A DNA stretch of 64,000 nt from assembly GCF_036345155.1 (NCBI RefSeq), contig NZ_CP107772.1, positions 10,354,001 through 10,418,000 on the forward strand, read 5' to 3'. The stretch is from Streptomyces sp. NBC_00582 (lineage in GTDB: Bacteria > Actinomycetota > Actinomycetes > Streptomycetales > Streptomycetaceae). A program made the translations under genes and the position numbers. A model generated the notes under the pieces. The model was not told the origin of the DNA. It did not search any database and saw nothing but the letters and a program-made list of their open reading frames with translations. How positions within the stretch are numbered: the stretch's first letter is position 1; the number at the start of each line of letters is the position of its first letter. Of the stretch, positions 33,025 through 42,395 are shown piece after piece.

Positions 33025-35397
33025 TTATGCATCTTTGTGGGTCAGCAGTATGTCGACGCCGTCCTGGCTGCCGCTCAGTGTGATCTGGGTGGCCACCGGC
33101 GGGTAGCCGCTGGCGATCACGGTGTACTGCTGGCTGGAGAGATCGGCGAAGGAGTAACTCCCGTCGACGCCGGTGGTGCGCGTCCCTACGACGTTTCCGG
33201 CGGCGTCGGTCAGAGTGACCCGGGCATCGTCCAGCGCACGGCCGTCCTGGGTGTGCACCGTCCCCCGCAGAGTCGCCGCGACGGCAAGCTGGATGTCGCA
33301 GCGGGTTCCCTCGGAGGAAACGGTTGCCGGCACGGCCGTCGGGTGGTGGCCGGGCGAGCTGGCGCTGAGCGTGTAGTCGCCGGGCGGCAGATCGTCGATC
33401 CGGTAACCGCCGTCGTTTCCGGTGGGGGTGCTGGAGCCTGTCACCTCACCGCGCTGGTCGGTGGCCACCACCAGCACACCGGACAGGACATCGCCGTCCT
33501 CGCCGCGCACCGTACCGGTCAGGCCGCCGGTGCTGGGGAGCATCACGAGATCGTGGGAGACCGGCACGTCGTTCACGCTCAGAGTGGCGACCTGTGGCTG
33601 GTAACCGGGCGCCGAGCCGATGAGGACCAGGCTGCCGCGCTCGGAGGTGTCCAGAGCGTACGACCCGTCCTCACGGGAGGTGGCGCGGGCCAGCTGGTGG
33701 CTGGCGGTGTCCAGCAGGGTGATCACCGTACGGGGCACGGGTGCGCCCGCGCCGTCCCGCACCCGTCCGTGGATGACGCCCGTGCCGCCCGTGTCCGTGG
33801 CGACGGCACGGGTTGTGGTGACTGCACGGGTGGCCGGAAGCGTGGCCGTGGAAGGGTAAGCGGTCTCCACGGCCGTGTCCGGGGCGGGGGCCGGGGTCTG
33901 GACCTCGGTGTCCGCCGCGGCCAGGCTCGCGCTCTTCTTCTTGCTGCGGAACAGCAGCGCCGTGATGACAAAGGCGAAGGCGAAGAAGCCGGCCGACCAC
34001 CAGAAGGCGACTTCGTAGCCGTGCAGCGCGGCATTTGCCTTGACCAGCGGGTCGTTCAGATGGTCCTTCGCGTAGTCGGTGGCGGCGCTGGTGGCCAGGG
34101 TGTTCAGCAGCGCGGTGCTGATCGCACCTCCCACCTGCTGGGTGGTGTTGACGCTCGCCGAGGCCACGCCCTGGTCGCTCGCCTGCACACCCAGGGTGGC
34201 GTGGCTCATCGCCGTGGGCATCACCATGCCGAGCCCCACGCCCAGCAGCAGCAGCGACGGCAGCACATGCGCCGCGTAGCTGCTGTCCAGCTCGATGCGG
34301 GTCAGCCAGGCCATGGCGCCCGCGGCCACGAGCAGGCCGAAGGGAACGACGATCTTGGGCCCGATCTTCGGCACCAGCCAGTTGGTGGACAACTGCGCCG
34401 TCGCCATCAGCGCGCCCACCATCGGCAGGAAGGCCAGGCCGTTCTTCAGCGGCGAGTAGCCCAGGGTCGACTGGAGGTAGTAGGTGAGGAAGAGGAAGAG
34501 GCCGAACATCCCGGCGGACGAGATGAGGATGGCCGACAGGGCGGCGGCGCGGTCGCGGTCGGCCAGCACCCGCAGCGGCAGCAGGGGGTGTTTCGCCCGC
34601 GCCTGCCACAGGAAGAAGGCCAGCAGCAGGACGCCGCCTCCGGCGAGGAAGCCCCACGTCATCCAGTTGTCCCAGTCGTGGGTCTCCGCGTTGGCGAAGC
34701 CGTAGACGATGCCGAACAGACCGCCGGAGACCAGGACCACTCCCGGGATGTCCAGCCGAGGCCGCTCGGCAGGGACGGAGCGGCCGAAGAGGAAGATCGC
34801 ACCGATCAGCGCGGGAACCGCGATGATGTCGTTGACGTACAGCGTCCAGCGCCAGTCCAGGTACTCGGTGAGCAGGCCGCCAAGGACCAGACCCACGGCG
34901 GCGCCGGAGCCGGCGATCGCGCCGTATATGCCGAACGCCCTGGCGCGTTCCTTGGGCTCGGTGAACGTCGTGGTCAGCAGGGAGAGCGCCGTCGGGGCGA
35001 GCAGGGCGCCGAACAGCCCCTGCACCGCGCGCGCGACGACCAGCATGGTGAAGCTGTTGGCAGCGCCGCCGACCGCCGAGGCGGCGGCGAAGCCGACGAG
35101 GCCGATGATGAAGGTCGTCTTGCGGCCGAAGAGGTCGGCGATCCGGCCGCCGAGCAGTAGCAGACTCGCGAAGGCCAGGGAGTAGGCGGTGACGATCCAC
35201 TGCCGCCCGTTGTTGTCGAAGCTCAGGTCCAGCTGGGCGGACGGGAGCGCGATGTTCACGATCGTGACGTCGAGCACCACCATGAGCTGGGCGAGGCCGA
35301 TCACGGCCAGCACCCACCATCGGTGCTTCGTACGGGCCTGGGCATGAGCAGGGCCGGACGGCCCGGCCTCGCCCATGGCGACTGGGGTGGATTCCAA
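33025..35397 (-). CDS. DHA2-family MFS exporter with three C-terminal carboxypeptidase-regulatory-like repeats
   Basis: 790 residues. Residues about 25-490 form a 14-helix drug:H+ antiporter of the EmrB/QacA type (VVLDVTIVNIALPSAQLDL, the motif C region GAIAGSGAAVGLVLGG). A Thr/Ala-rich linker to about 555 leads into three tandem beta-sandwich units of roughly 75 residues beginning GVIHGRVRDGAG, GLTGTVRGEDG and TLRGTVHTQDG, each with a DGSY/DGGY and LPPGDYTL-like core, as in carboxypeptidase-regulatory-like domains. The extra 300 residues would follow the last helix. TTG 35397 has GAGGGAG upstream; ATG 35376 is an alternative. A decayed regulator lies directly upstream. Confidence 0.88.
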   Translation of the reverse strand: MESTPVAMGEAGPSGPAHAQARTKHRWWVLAVIGLAQLMVVLDVTIVNIALPSAQLDLSFDNNGRQWIVTAYSLAFASLLLLGGRIADLFGRKTTFIIGLVGFAAASAVGGAANSFTMLVVARAVQGLFGALLAPTALSLLTTTFTEPKERARAFGIYGAIAGSGAAVGLVLGGLLTEYLDWRWTLYVNDIIAVPALIGAIFLFGRSVPAERPRLDIPGVVLVSGGLFGIVYGFANAETHDWDNWMTWGFLAGGGVLLLAFFLWQARAKHPLLPLRVLADRDRAAALSAILISSAGMFGLFLFLTYYLQSTLGYSPLKNGLAFLPMVGALMATAQLSTNWLVPKIGPKIVVPFGLLVAAGAMAWLTRIELDSSYAAHVLPSLLLLGVGLGMVMPTAMSHATLGVQASDQGVASASVNTTQQVGGAISTALLNTLATSAATDYAKDHLNDPLVKANAALHGYEVAFWWSAGFFAFAFVITALLFRSKKKSASLAAADTEVQTPAPAPDTAVETAYPSTATLPATRAVTTTRAVATDTGGTGVIHGRVRDGAGAPVPRTVITLLDTASHQLARATSREDGSYALDTSERGSLVLIGSAPGYQPQVATLSVNDVPVSHDLVMLPSTGGLTGTVRGEDGDVLSGVLVVATDQRGEVTGSSTPTGNDGGYRIDDLPPGDYTLSASSPGHHPTAVPATVSSEGTRCDIQLAVAATLRGTVHTQDGRALDDARVTLTDAAGNVVGTRTTGVDGSYSFADLSSQQYTVIASGYPPVATQITLSGSQDGVDILLTHKDA

Positions 35398-35429
35398 GGT
35401 GGGACTCCCTCAAGGGACTTGGATGGCTC

Positions 35430-35890
35430 AGATTTGCGTCAGTGCGGGCGGACAGCGATGTCCAGCGCGTCGTTGTAGGTGGGCGTCGTCGTCGGCTCGG
35501 CCGACGACCGGCGAGCGAGGACCGCCCCATCGATCAGACGCCGCACGATAAGGGGATGGCCGGGTCTCCTGTCCCCGTCCTGCCGCGGCGCGGTCCGGCA
35601 CCAGCAGCAGGATCTCCCGTCGCGGTCCGGGAGACATCGCGTGGCGGGCGCGTGCCAGGCCCTCGCGGTGACGGACGGTGTGGGCGAGTGCTGTCGCGAA
35701 CTCTTCATAACCACCGCACGGCGGCGCAGGAACCGCGTTCGGGCAGAGGTGGCGACTGCGGTGCCTTTCGCACCGCCCCCGCATGGCAGGCTGGAAGCAG
35801 CCGCGAAGCGTGCCAGTACCAGAGCCGGACTGGTGCGCCAAGTGCTGCCCTGCCCGGTCTCGACGCGGGTCGTCGTCATCATGACTGCCG
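35430..35890 (-). pseudogene. Remnant of a regulator upstream of the exporter
   Basis: On the minus strand pieces such as YEEFATALAHTVRHREGLAR in one frame and HPLIVRRLIDGAVLARRSSA with TPTYNDALDIAV in another look like the C-terminal half of a TetR-type repressor, but no frame holds a helix-turn-helix and the frames alternate. Location between two operator-like palindromes and the exporter start supports a lost repressor. This is a low-certainty call. Confidence 0.3.
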
Positions 35891-35903
35891 CCCACCATCG
35901 GTC

Positions 35904-35960
35904 CGAAACGGTTTCGTACGCAAGGGTAGAGCAGCCTTGGAGCGAAACACAATCGTTTCG
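35904..35960. promoter_or_regulatory. Two CGAAAC/GTTTCG dyads, candidate repressor operators
   Basis: CGAAACGGTTTCG at 35904-35916 is a perfect palindrome with one central base. CGAAAC at 35943-35948 and GTTTCG at 35955-35960 repeat the same arms with six bases between. They stand upstream of the regulator remnant and exporter. Paired dyads with identical arms are typical TetR-family operator regions. Confidence 0.5.
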
Positions 35961-36369
35961 ATCAATTCCATGTCACCTGCGCGGTAAGCCACAAACCGAG
36001 GTTCCATGTGTCGACGAGGAACCCCTGCGGCGTGCTGCGGTGGCGCCCGTATGTTGTGGCCCCCGTCGAGCACGGCCCGACGGGCACGGGCTGTGACGCG
36101 AAAGGGACGCCGCGGCCGCATCCACGGCTTCGACGTGCGACCCGCTCGGCGGCGGTCGGCTCCTCCGATCTCGGAAGGCGATCCGAAGTCACGGTAGGCG
36201 GTTGATGGTGTTGCGGCTCTGGCGACTGCGAAACCCATCCCTTGGTTCACGTGTGGCTGGCTGAGTGGTGCAGCACATGTGGCTCGTTGGACGTCGATGG
36301 TTCCCCGGCTGCGTGCCTTGGTGTCTCGGACCAACGCATTTGGGTGTGGCTCGGTTTGAGGGACTGTGA
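35961..36369. other. Non-coding stretch before the IS nest
   Basis: About 400 bases with no supported gene on either strand; it has no recognisable protein motif and is probably the junction between exporter locus and insertion-sequence debris. Confidence 0.4.
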
Positions 36370-36945
36370 TCATGCGGCGAGAGTGAGGGCGTCGCGGTAG
36401 CGGATGGCGTGAACCCGCAGGTGCTCGCGCTGCACGTGACGCTCCCAATACTGCTCGGAGTCGCCGTTGTTGATCACCGCGCGGAGCTTGAGGACGGCCT
36501 CGGCCCCGGCCTGCCGCTTGCCCATGTGCGTGCCGGTCGCGCGCTCGATCGCGGCGAGCTTTTTGAGCGCGGAGTGCCGCCCGGTCGGCAGGTCCAGGTC
36601 GGCATCGGCTGGTTGCAGGTTCGAAGCCCCCTTCGCGCGGTAGGGGCGATCCGCTCCACCTCCACGGTGCCGAACCGCGTGGACAGCAGTCGCTTATGGC
36701 CCGCCTCGGCGGCGCGCCGCACCACCTGGTCGGATCCGGCAACCTCCGGCAGACGCTCCTCGCGCTGGGCATGCTGGGCGAACCACTCCTGCAGCATCAG
36801 ACGGTGCACCTCGCGACCGCGGCGACGAACTCCTCCGCCTCGGCGTGGGAGGCACCCTCCTGGTCGAACGGATCGGCGAGCAGTTACTCGAAGGCGGCGC
36901 GGGAGGCGGGAAATGCTCGGGTCTCAGGTGAGCCATAGGCTGGCA
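36370..36945 (-). mobile_element. ISKra4-family transposase remnant
   Basis: Minus-strand fragments in order: DPFDQEGASHAEAEEFVAAV (about 36870), LMLQEWFAQHAQREERLPEV and GHKRLLSTRFGTVEVERIAP (36809-36640), then after a frame change KKLAAIERATGTHMGKRQAG and, to the stop at 36370, LKLRAVINNGDSEQYWERHV ... AIRYRDALTLAA. These are the N-terminal and C-terminal ends of an ISKra4 transposase; the catalytic centre is deleted and there are stops and frameshifts. Confidence 0.7.
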
Positions 36946-37012
36946 CCGGCCTCTTCTCTTTCTGTCGTGCGCGGCTTGTCACCAGGCACGACGCAGGGAA
37001 GAGCCCACCTAG

Positions 37013-37512
37013 TCACGACCGATCGGGTGCGCGAACGCCGTCGGCCACCGCGAAAGGGCCCCGGGGCGGCTCGGCCAACCACTCACCGCGCACCATGCGC
37101 TTCAGCCGCATCCGCAGCGTCTCGACGTGCCGGTGGTCGGCCACCTCCTCCGTCACTTCACAGATCTCTTTCGCCCGCAGCGACGCATTGGCACTGGCCA
37201 GCAGAGCCAGCACCGGCCAATCGCCCTCGGCGGGCACCTCACCGATCGCGACGCGCACAACCGGCGGCAGAGGGTCGGCCAGATCGTCCGGAGCGCATCC
37301 CGTACGGGCTCCTGCTCGAACTCCCCTTCGCCGCGTCGCGTTCGGCGAGCGTGCGGGCGAGGGTCGCCTGAGTGACCACCAGCTCGGACAGCTCCTCCTC
37401 GTGGCAGTGATCCGCTCGTTCAGCGCGGCCTGCTCGGCCCGCAGCCCCTCCACCTGCCGTCGGGCCGCCTCCTCGTGCTGCTTCAGCAGCGCCAGCAGCT
37501 CCTGCTCCATGC
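37013..37512 (-). pseudogene. Frameshifted IS-associated accessory protein
   Basis: ATG 37512 begins a coiled coil (MEQELLALLKQHEEAARRQV, RAEQAALNERIT) that continues in a second frame (CHEEELSELVVTQATLARTL) and then in a third as a winged-helix-like domain (PPVVRVAIGEVPAEGDWPVL, SLRAKEICEVTEEVADHRHV) down to the stop at 37013. The layout, coiled coil plus winged helix, matches the intact protein at 37900-38367. Function unknown; proteins of this layout occur beside insertion sequences in Streptomyces. Confidence 0.5.
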
Positions 37513-37687
37513 GTCCCTCCGGGCGATGCCGCCGACGCAACCGCGCCGGGCCCAACCCCCGCACCACCCAAGGACTTACCGGACCGCCAGAACGCGACAC
37601 GCCTACTGATCACCGTCCCTCAAACCGAGCAGCACCCGAGTGCGTTTGCCCAGCCGAAGGCGGTGGCGTCGCTGTTCACCGGACCAA

Positions 37688-38001
37688 TGAGCGGTGTGCA
37701 TCGTGAAGTCGCAGGTCGCGGGTCTGGTGTGAATGGCGAGTTGGATACTCGTGCCGGTCGGCGGCCGATGACCAGGGCGTAGATCATCGGGCGGGTCCGG
37801 CTCCGGTGGGATGCCGGGTTCGGCTGAGCCCACGACCGGCCCCCGCCTACGATCCGTCAGCAGGTCGGCACGCCGTGAGAACGCGGGAGGGCGAGGGGGA
37901 TGCAGGAGCGGCAGTGGATCACCGCCCGCCGGAGCGAACGGGATGCCCTCCCTGAGGAGTTGGCCAAGCAGCTTCAGGAGGTCCAGGCCGAGCGGGATGA
38001 A
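37688..38001 (+). repeat. 314-bp repeat, copy 1
   Basis: This stretch, containing the promoter region and first 34 codons of the accessory gene at 37900, reappears in inverted orientation at 57821-58134. I found one clear mismatch over 314 bases when reading both copies (GGCCGAG against GGCAGAG). The match stops sharply at both ends. Confidence 0.9.
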
Positions 38002-38367
38002 CTGGCGATCGCGGAGCGGGTGTTGAACCGCCTGTCCGAGCAGGCCCGGGCCGACGCCGGGGCGCTCGCTCCGGTATCGGTGAAGGTGGCCGGGCAGGCA
38101 GTCCTGCTCATCCCGCACCGCAGCGACGCTGCCGACGAGGGTGCGCTGCCCGGCGACTACCGCAAGATCCTGGCGATCGTGCGGGAGGCCGACGGCCCGG
38201 TGCAGGTCCGGGCGGTCGGCGAGCGGCTGGGGCTGGAGGCCTCAGTGCGCGGCAAGCTGGAACCTTTGCGGGCGAAGATGACCAAGCCCGCCGACCATGG
38301 CTGGCTGCACAAACGTCCTGACGGGCGGTTCACCGCACGTCCGCAACTGCGCGGGACGGGGGCGTAA
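37900..38367 (+). CDS. IS-associated coiled-coil / winged-helix protein of unknown function
   Basis: 155 residues from ATG 37900 (GCGAGGGGG upstream). Residues 1-50 form a charged coiled coil (RSERDALPEELAKQLQEVQA, ERDELAIAERVLNRLSEQAR). Residues 80-150 look like a winged helix (YRKILAIVREADGPVQVRAV, GERLGLEASVRGKLEPLRAK, then GWLHKRPDGRFTARP). It ends just before an IS5-type element. A truncated second copy at 57.8 kb and a related broken gene at 37.0-37.5 kb show that the family travels with mobile DNA. It may be a DNA-binding accessory protein; no function is established. Confidence 0.65.
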   Translation: MQERQWITARRSERDALPEELAKQLQEVQAERDELAIAERVLNRLSEQARADAGALAPVSVKVAGQAVLLIPHRSDAADEGALPGDYRKILAIVREADGPVQVRAVGERLGLEASVRGKLEPLRAKMTKPADHGWLHKRPDGRFTARPQLRGTGA

Positions 38368-38388
38368 CTGACAGGCCCCCGACGGCAG

Positions 38389-39262
38389 TTGAGTTTGGTG
38401 TGAAGAAAAACAACAGTTCCGTCGAGGGCCCTGACGGCCTTGTCTACACCGCCCGCCTGCCACTGTCGAGTGCACCCTGAACTGGCTCGCCGACCTGATA
38501 CGCGGCCACCTCAAGAAGATCGGCTCGCCGTGGCGCGCCCTGCCCGCGGGGAAGATCGCCGCCATCGTGCTGGCGGTACTGCGCTGTGACCAGCGCCCGG
38601 GCGACCTGGCCGGCGGCAACGGCATCCACCGCACCACCGTCACCCGGTGGGTCCGCGAGGTCGTCGGCCTGCTGGCCGCCCGCGCCCCGCGCCTGGACCG
38701 CGCCTTGCAGAAGATCGCCCGAAAGGGTGGTGGGATCGTACTGCTGGACGGCTCCCTGATTCGCACCCGACGCCGCACCGGCGCGGCGAACCGGAAGAAC
38801 TACTCCGGCAAGCAGAAATGCCACGGCCTGCTCGTGATCGCGCTCACCGACGACAAGGGACGGCTGATCTGGGTCTCTGCCGCCCGTCCGGGACGCACGT
38901 CGGAGATCACCGCCTGCCGTCACGACAAACTCACCGCCCACTTGCGGGCGGCCGGTCTCGGCGCCATCGCCGACCTGGGGTTCGTCGGCCTCGACGACAG
39001 CGGCCCGGACTCCGACCCGGCAGTGATCACCGGCTACAAGGCCGCCCGGAACCGCCCGCTCACCCGCGGTCAGAAACTGTCCAACACCGCACTGGCCGCG
39101 GTCCGGGCACCGGTCGAGCACGGCTTCGCGCACCTGAAGAACTGGCGCGTGCTCAGCAAGGTCCGCACCGACCCGAAGTGGGCAACCGCGCTCGTGAGGG
39201 CCCTGCTCGTCCTGACGAACCGCGAAGTTTCCCGCTGACCGATGATTTACACCGAAGTCATC
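38389..39262 (+). mobile_element. IS5-family element with frameshifted transposase
   Basis: The transposase starts at GTG 38400 (VKKNNSSVEGPDGLVYTARL), loses frame near 38470, and continues LNWLADLIRGHLKKIGSPWR, GNGIHRTTVTRWVREVVGLL, VLLDGSLIRTRRRTGAANRK, ADLGFVGLDD and the C-terminal APVEHGFAHLKNWRVLSKVR to 39238. The DDE residues (D of LLDGS, D of ADLGFVG, E of VEHGFAHLK) are present. End sequences TTGAGTTTGGTGTGA (38390) and, reversed, GATGACTTCGGTGTAA (39262) form imperfect inverted repeats. Whether the shift is a mutation or programmed is not clear; no slippery run is seen there. Confidence 0.75.
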
Positions 39263-39324
39263 CGCCCGTGACCAGCCCGAGCACACCGCAACCCGCGCAC
39301 ACCAGATCCGAACTGCAATTTCAC

Positions 39325-40675
39325 GCCATGCGTAGTGCTCGTCGCGTTTGACGCCGAAGTTGGACATCTTGCGTTTGACGACGCGTGGGTTGGAGCGCCC
39401 GCGGCGGGTGGGTAACAGGCGTGTGGTGATCTCGCTGAGTCCGTCGGTGAGAGCCGCGGCCAGGCGGTCAGGGGGAAAAAGCCGCCTGCGCGGTGACCTG
39501 GCGGCGCGCGAGGCGGATGCTGCGGGTGAAGGAGAGCCGGTCGGGATCGAGGCGGGCCTGCTCGGCGGCATCGTGCATCAGGGTGCGGATGGCGTGGTGG
39601 ACCAGCAGATGTGCCCAGACCTCCTGTTCGACGCCTTCGGGTGAGCGGGAACTTAGGACCTGGGCGGGTCCGCGTTGGTGGGTCTTCAGCTCATCCAGCG
39701 TGTTCTCGAACTCCCACCGCTGGTGGTAGAGGGCGGCCAACTCCGTGGCCGGGGCGGCATCGGGGTCGAGGACCGTGGTGATCAACCGGTAAGGAACGTC
39801 CTGCTCGGGCCGCCCGGGATCGTCCAGGGTGTACTCGATCATCCGCACCACTTCCGGGTCGGCACGCTTGCGGTGATCCTTGGCCGCGACGATCTCTGAC
39901 AGGTACGAGCCGTCGGGCAGCTCTTCGCGGACCGGCAGCACCTGGTGGGCACGGATGCGCCACAGCAGATCCGCACCGCCGGCCGCGGCCGCCCGCCACA
40001 GCTCCAAGCCGGTGAAGCCGCGGTCGGCCAGCAGCAGTCGCCCTCGCCCAGGTGGCCGAACAGCTCGCGGGCCAGGGCGGGTTCGGATGTGGTGAACGGG
40101 CCCAGGGCCGCCGTGGTGATGGAGTGGGTGCCGCACTCGGCCAGCGCGACCACCCGCACCTGCGGATACGCGCACCGCTGAGTGCGATGGGTTTTCGGGC
40201 GCCCGAAGTGCGCCGCGTTCACCTGGCTGTCCGGAACGTCGAAGACCGTGCCGTCGATGGCCATCAGCCGCCACCGGCCATAGAAGGCACCCCGAGTCGC
40301 CTCGGTTGCCAACGGCCGGGCCACCTGATCGAACAGGGCCTTCAGGGGCTCCGGGCCGAGTTTCACGCGCGCTCTCGAGATCGCCGCCGTGGTCGGCACC
40401 TGCCACGAACCCGACCAGCGTTTCGCCCAGGCCAGCCCGTGCGTCAGCAGCCGGGCGACCTCTTCGTAGCCCTGACCGGAGAACAAACACATCGCCAGTA
40501 CGAAGTAGACCACCACGCGCGGCGGCAGCAGCCGGTTCCGCTGCCCGGACCTCCCGCACCCGGCCACCACCCGATCCACCAGCTCCGGCGGGAACGACCG
40601 CGTCAGCAGCCCGACCGCGATGCGATCCGACAACCGCTCGTCCGTCTCCGGCTTCACCTGACCCGGCCGTGGCAT
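39325..40675 (-). mobile_element. IS4-family transposase, twice frameshifted and 3' truncated
   Basis: ATG 40675 opens a typical actinomycete IS4 transposase (RIAVGLLTRSFPPELVDRVV, CLFSGQGYEEVARLLTHGLA, MAIDGTVFDVPDS). At about 40035 the frame shifts within GHLGEGD; it continues RLLLADRGFTGLELWRAAAA and ALYHQRWEFENTLDELKTHQ with the YREK-like Glu region. A second shift at about 39480 leads to PPDRLAAALTDGLSEITTRL and VVKRKMSNFGVKRDEHYAW. The end is cut near 39325 beside the IS5 element. Not active as it stands. Confidence 0.8.
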
Positions 40676-40690
40676 CCGGCACCTCCCCCA

Positions 40691-40698
40691 TACTCCCT
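40691..40698 (+). repeat. Left target-site duplication of the IS256 element
   Basis: TACTCCCT, repeated exactly at 42090-42097 on the other side of the element. Confidence 0.85.
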
Positions 40699-42089
40699 GG
40701 GTGTGTCAATTTAACGGCTGATCTTGGTTGTTGAGTGATCAGTTGTTGCTCGGGGTCAGGCGACCCTCGAAGGCGATCTGGAACGCATTCAGGGGTGCTT
40801 TCCAGCGCATGGTCCACCGCTTGCGGCCCTTGCCCGTGGGGTCCAGGCTCATCAGGGCCATGTAGATGCACTTGAGGGCGGCGGCCTCGTTGGGGAAGTG
40901 GCCGCGGGCACGGACGGACCTGCGGATGCGGGCGTTGACGCTTTCGATCGCGTTCGTGCTGCAGATGACCTTGCGGATCTCGACGTCGAAGGAGAGGAAG
41001 GGCACGAACTCGGCCCAGGCGTCCGACCACAGCTTCACGATCGCCGGATACTTCCGGCCCCACGCTTCCTGGAACTCCAGGAACCGCTCCGTCGCGGCGT
41101 CCTCGCTGGGTGCGGTGTAGACGGGTTTGAGGGCCCCTGCGACCTTGTCCCAGTCCTGGCGGGCGGCGTAACGGAACGAATTGCGCAGCAGGTGAACGAC
41201 GCACGTCTGGACAATCGTGCGAGGCCAGACGGCCTCCACCGCATCGGGAAGGCCCTTGAGCCCGTCGCAGACCAGCATGAGCACGTCGTCCAGGCCGCGG
41301 TTCTTCAGCTCGGTGAACACGTGCAGCCAGTACTTGGCGCCCTCGCCGCCGTCGCCGGCCCAGATGCCGAGGATGTCGCGGGTGCCGTCCACGGTCACCG
41401 CCATCACCACGTAGATGGGACGGTTCGCGACCTTCCCGTCCCTGATCTTGACGTTGATGGCATCGACGAACAAAACGGGGTAAACGCGGTCGAGAGGACG
41501 GCTCTGCCATTCCGCCATGCCGTCCATGACCTTGTCGGTGATGGTGGAGATGGTCTGCTTGGAGACCTCCGCCCCGTAGACCTCGGCCAGGTGAGCGGCG
41601 ATCTCCCCATGGGTGAGGCCCTTCGCCGAGAGCGACAGGACCATCTCGTCCACTCCCGTCAGCCGCCGCTGCCGCTTCTTGACGATCTGCGGCTCGAACG
41701 TGCCCGAGGTGTCACGCGGGACTTTGACCTCGACCGGGCCGACGTCGGTCAGCACCGTCTTGGCCCGGCTCCCGTTGCGGGAGTTGCCGCTGCCCCGGCC
41801 GCCGGCATCGTGCTTCTCATAGCCGAGGTGATCGGTGATCTCACCTTCCAGGGCCGATTCCAGGACCCGCTTGGTCAGCTGCTGCAGCAGCCCACCCTGC
41901 CCGGTCAACTGCAGTCCCTCCGACCGGGCCCGCTCCACCAGCATCGCGACCAGCTGCTCATCCGACACGGGCTCAGGCTGCCCCAACCGGGCACTCTCGA
42001 CAGGCTCCACGGTCTCCAACTCCACGGCGGTGTCAGTCACTTGACGTCTCTCCCATGATCGTCGGATCCGCCGTTAGATTTACACTCCC
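40699..42089 (-). mobile_element. Complete IS256-family insertion sequence
   Basis: 1391 bp bounded by 25-bp imperfect inverted repeats (GGGTGTGTCAATTTAACGGC at 40699 and, reversed from 42089, GGGAGTGTAAATCTAACGGC) and flanked by the 8-bp direct repeat TACTCCCT. It inserted immediately upstream of the IS4 transposase start. Clean ends, clean duplication and an intact transposase make it the youngest element of this nest. Confidence 0.88.
40739..42040 (-). CDS. IS256-family transposase (mutator type)
   Basis: 433 residues, full length for the family. The DDE triad is visible as Asp in LFVDAINVKIRDG, Asp in LVCDGLKGLPDAV and Glu in CSTNAIESVNARIRR, and the C/H region ahead of the last acid is VQTCVVHLLRNSFRYA. 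The N terminus has LTGQGGLLQQLTKRVLESAL and GYEKHDAGGRGSGNSRNGSR as in other actinobacterial members. No frameshift or internal stop is present, so it is probably functional. Confidence 0.93.
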   Translation of the reverse strand: MTDTAVELETVEPVESARLGQPEPVSDEQLVAMLVERARSEGLQLTGQGGLLQQLTKRVLESALEGEITDHLGYEKHDAGGRGSGNSRNGSRAKTVLTDVGPVEVKVPRDTSGTFEPQIVKKRQRRLTGVDEMVLSLSAKGLTHGEIAAHLAEVYGAEVSKQTISTITDKVMDGMAEWQSRPLDRVYPVLFVDAINVKIRDGKVANRPIYVVMAVTVDGTRDILGIWAGDGGEGAKYWLHVFTELKNRGLDDVLMLVCDGLKGLPDAVEAVWPRTIVQTCVVHLLRNSFRYAARQDWDKVAGALKPVYTAPSEDAATERFLEFQEAWGRKYPAIVKLWSDAWAEFVPFLSFDVEIRKVICSTNAIESVNARIRRSVRARGHFPNEAAALKCIYMALMSLDPTGKGRKRWTMRWKAPLNAFQIAFEGRLTPSNN

Positions 42090-42097
42090 TACTCCCT
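42090..42097 (+). repeat. Right target-site duplication of the IS256 element
   Basis: TACTCCCT, the partner of 40691-40698. From 42098 to 42395 I see no gene. Confidence 0.85.
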
Positions 42098-42395
42098 ACC
42101 AGCTCACATCCTTGAGTCACTGGTATTGCGGCTAGGCCGGTCATTACTGCATGCCGGCGCCCCCGCCAATGGTGGCGCACGGCCTTCTGGGTGGAGTTGA
42201 GACACGCAGCAGCATCATTCGCGCCCTGGACCATGAGCGAGACGGCGGCATCGGTGTGTGGCGGTCGGCCGGCCGGGTCGGATCGGGGCCTTCGTGCTGG
42301 CTGGCGTCCCCGCGTGCGGGGCGGTGTCGGCTTGGCTGAGGCGCTGCTCTTCACCGCAGCCGACGAGGTCCGCAGTGGCCCGGGCCGGTGAAGAA

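Noticed and set aside
32782-35160. A 792-codon frame on the plus strand
   Set aside because: Antisense to the DHA2 exporter; Gly/Arg/His-rich with no membrane or domain character.
36409-37371. A 320-codon plus-strand frame in the IS nest
   Set aside because: Its opposite strand shows ordered ISKra4 transposase and accessory-protein fragments; the frame itself has no domain.
40898-42058. A 386-codon plus-strand frame
   Set aside because: Antisense to the intact IS256 transposase.
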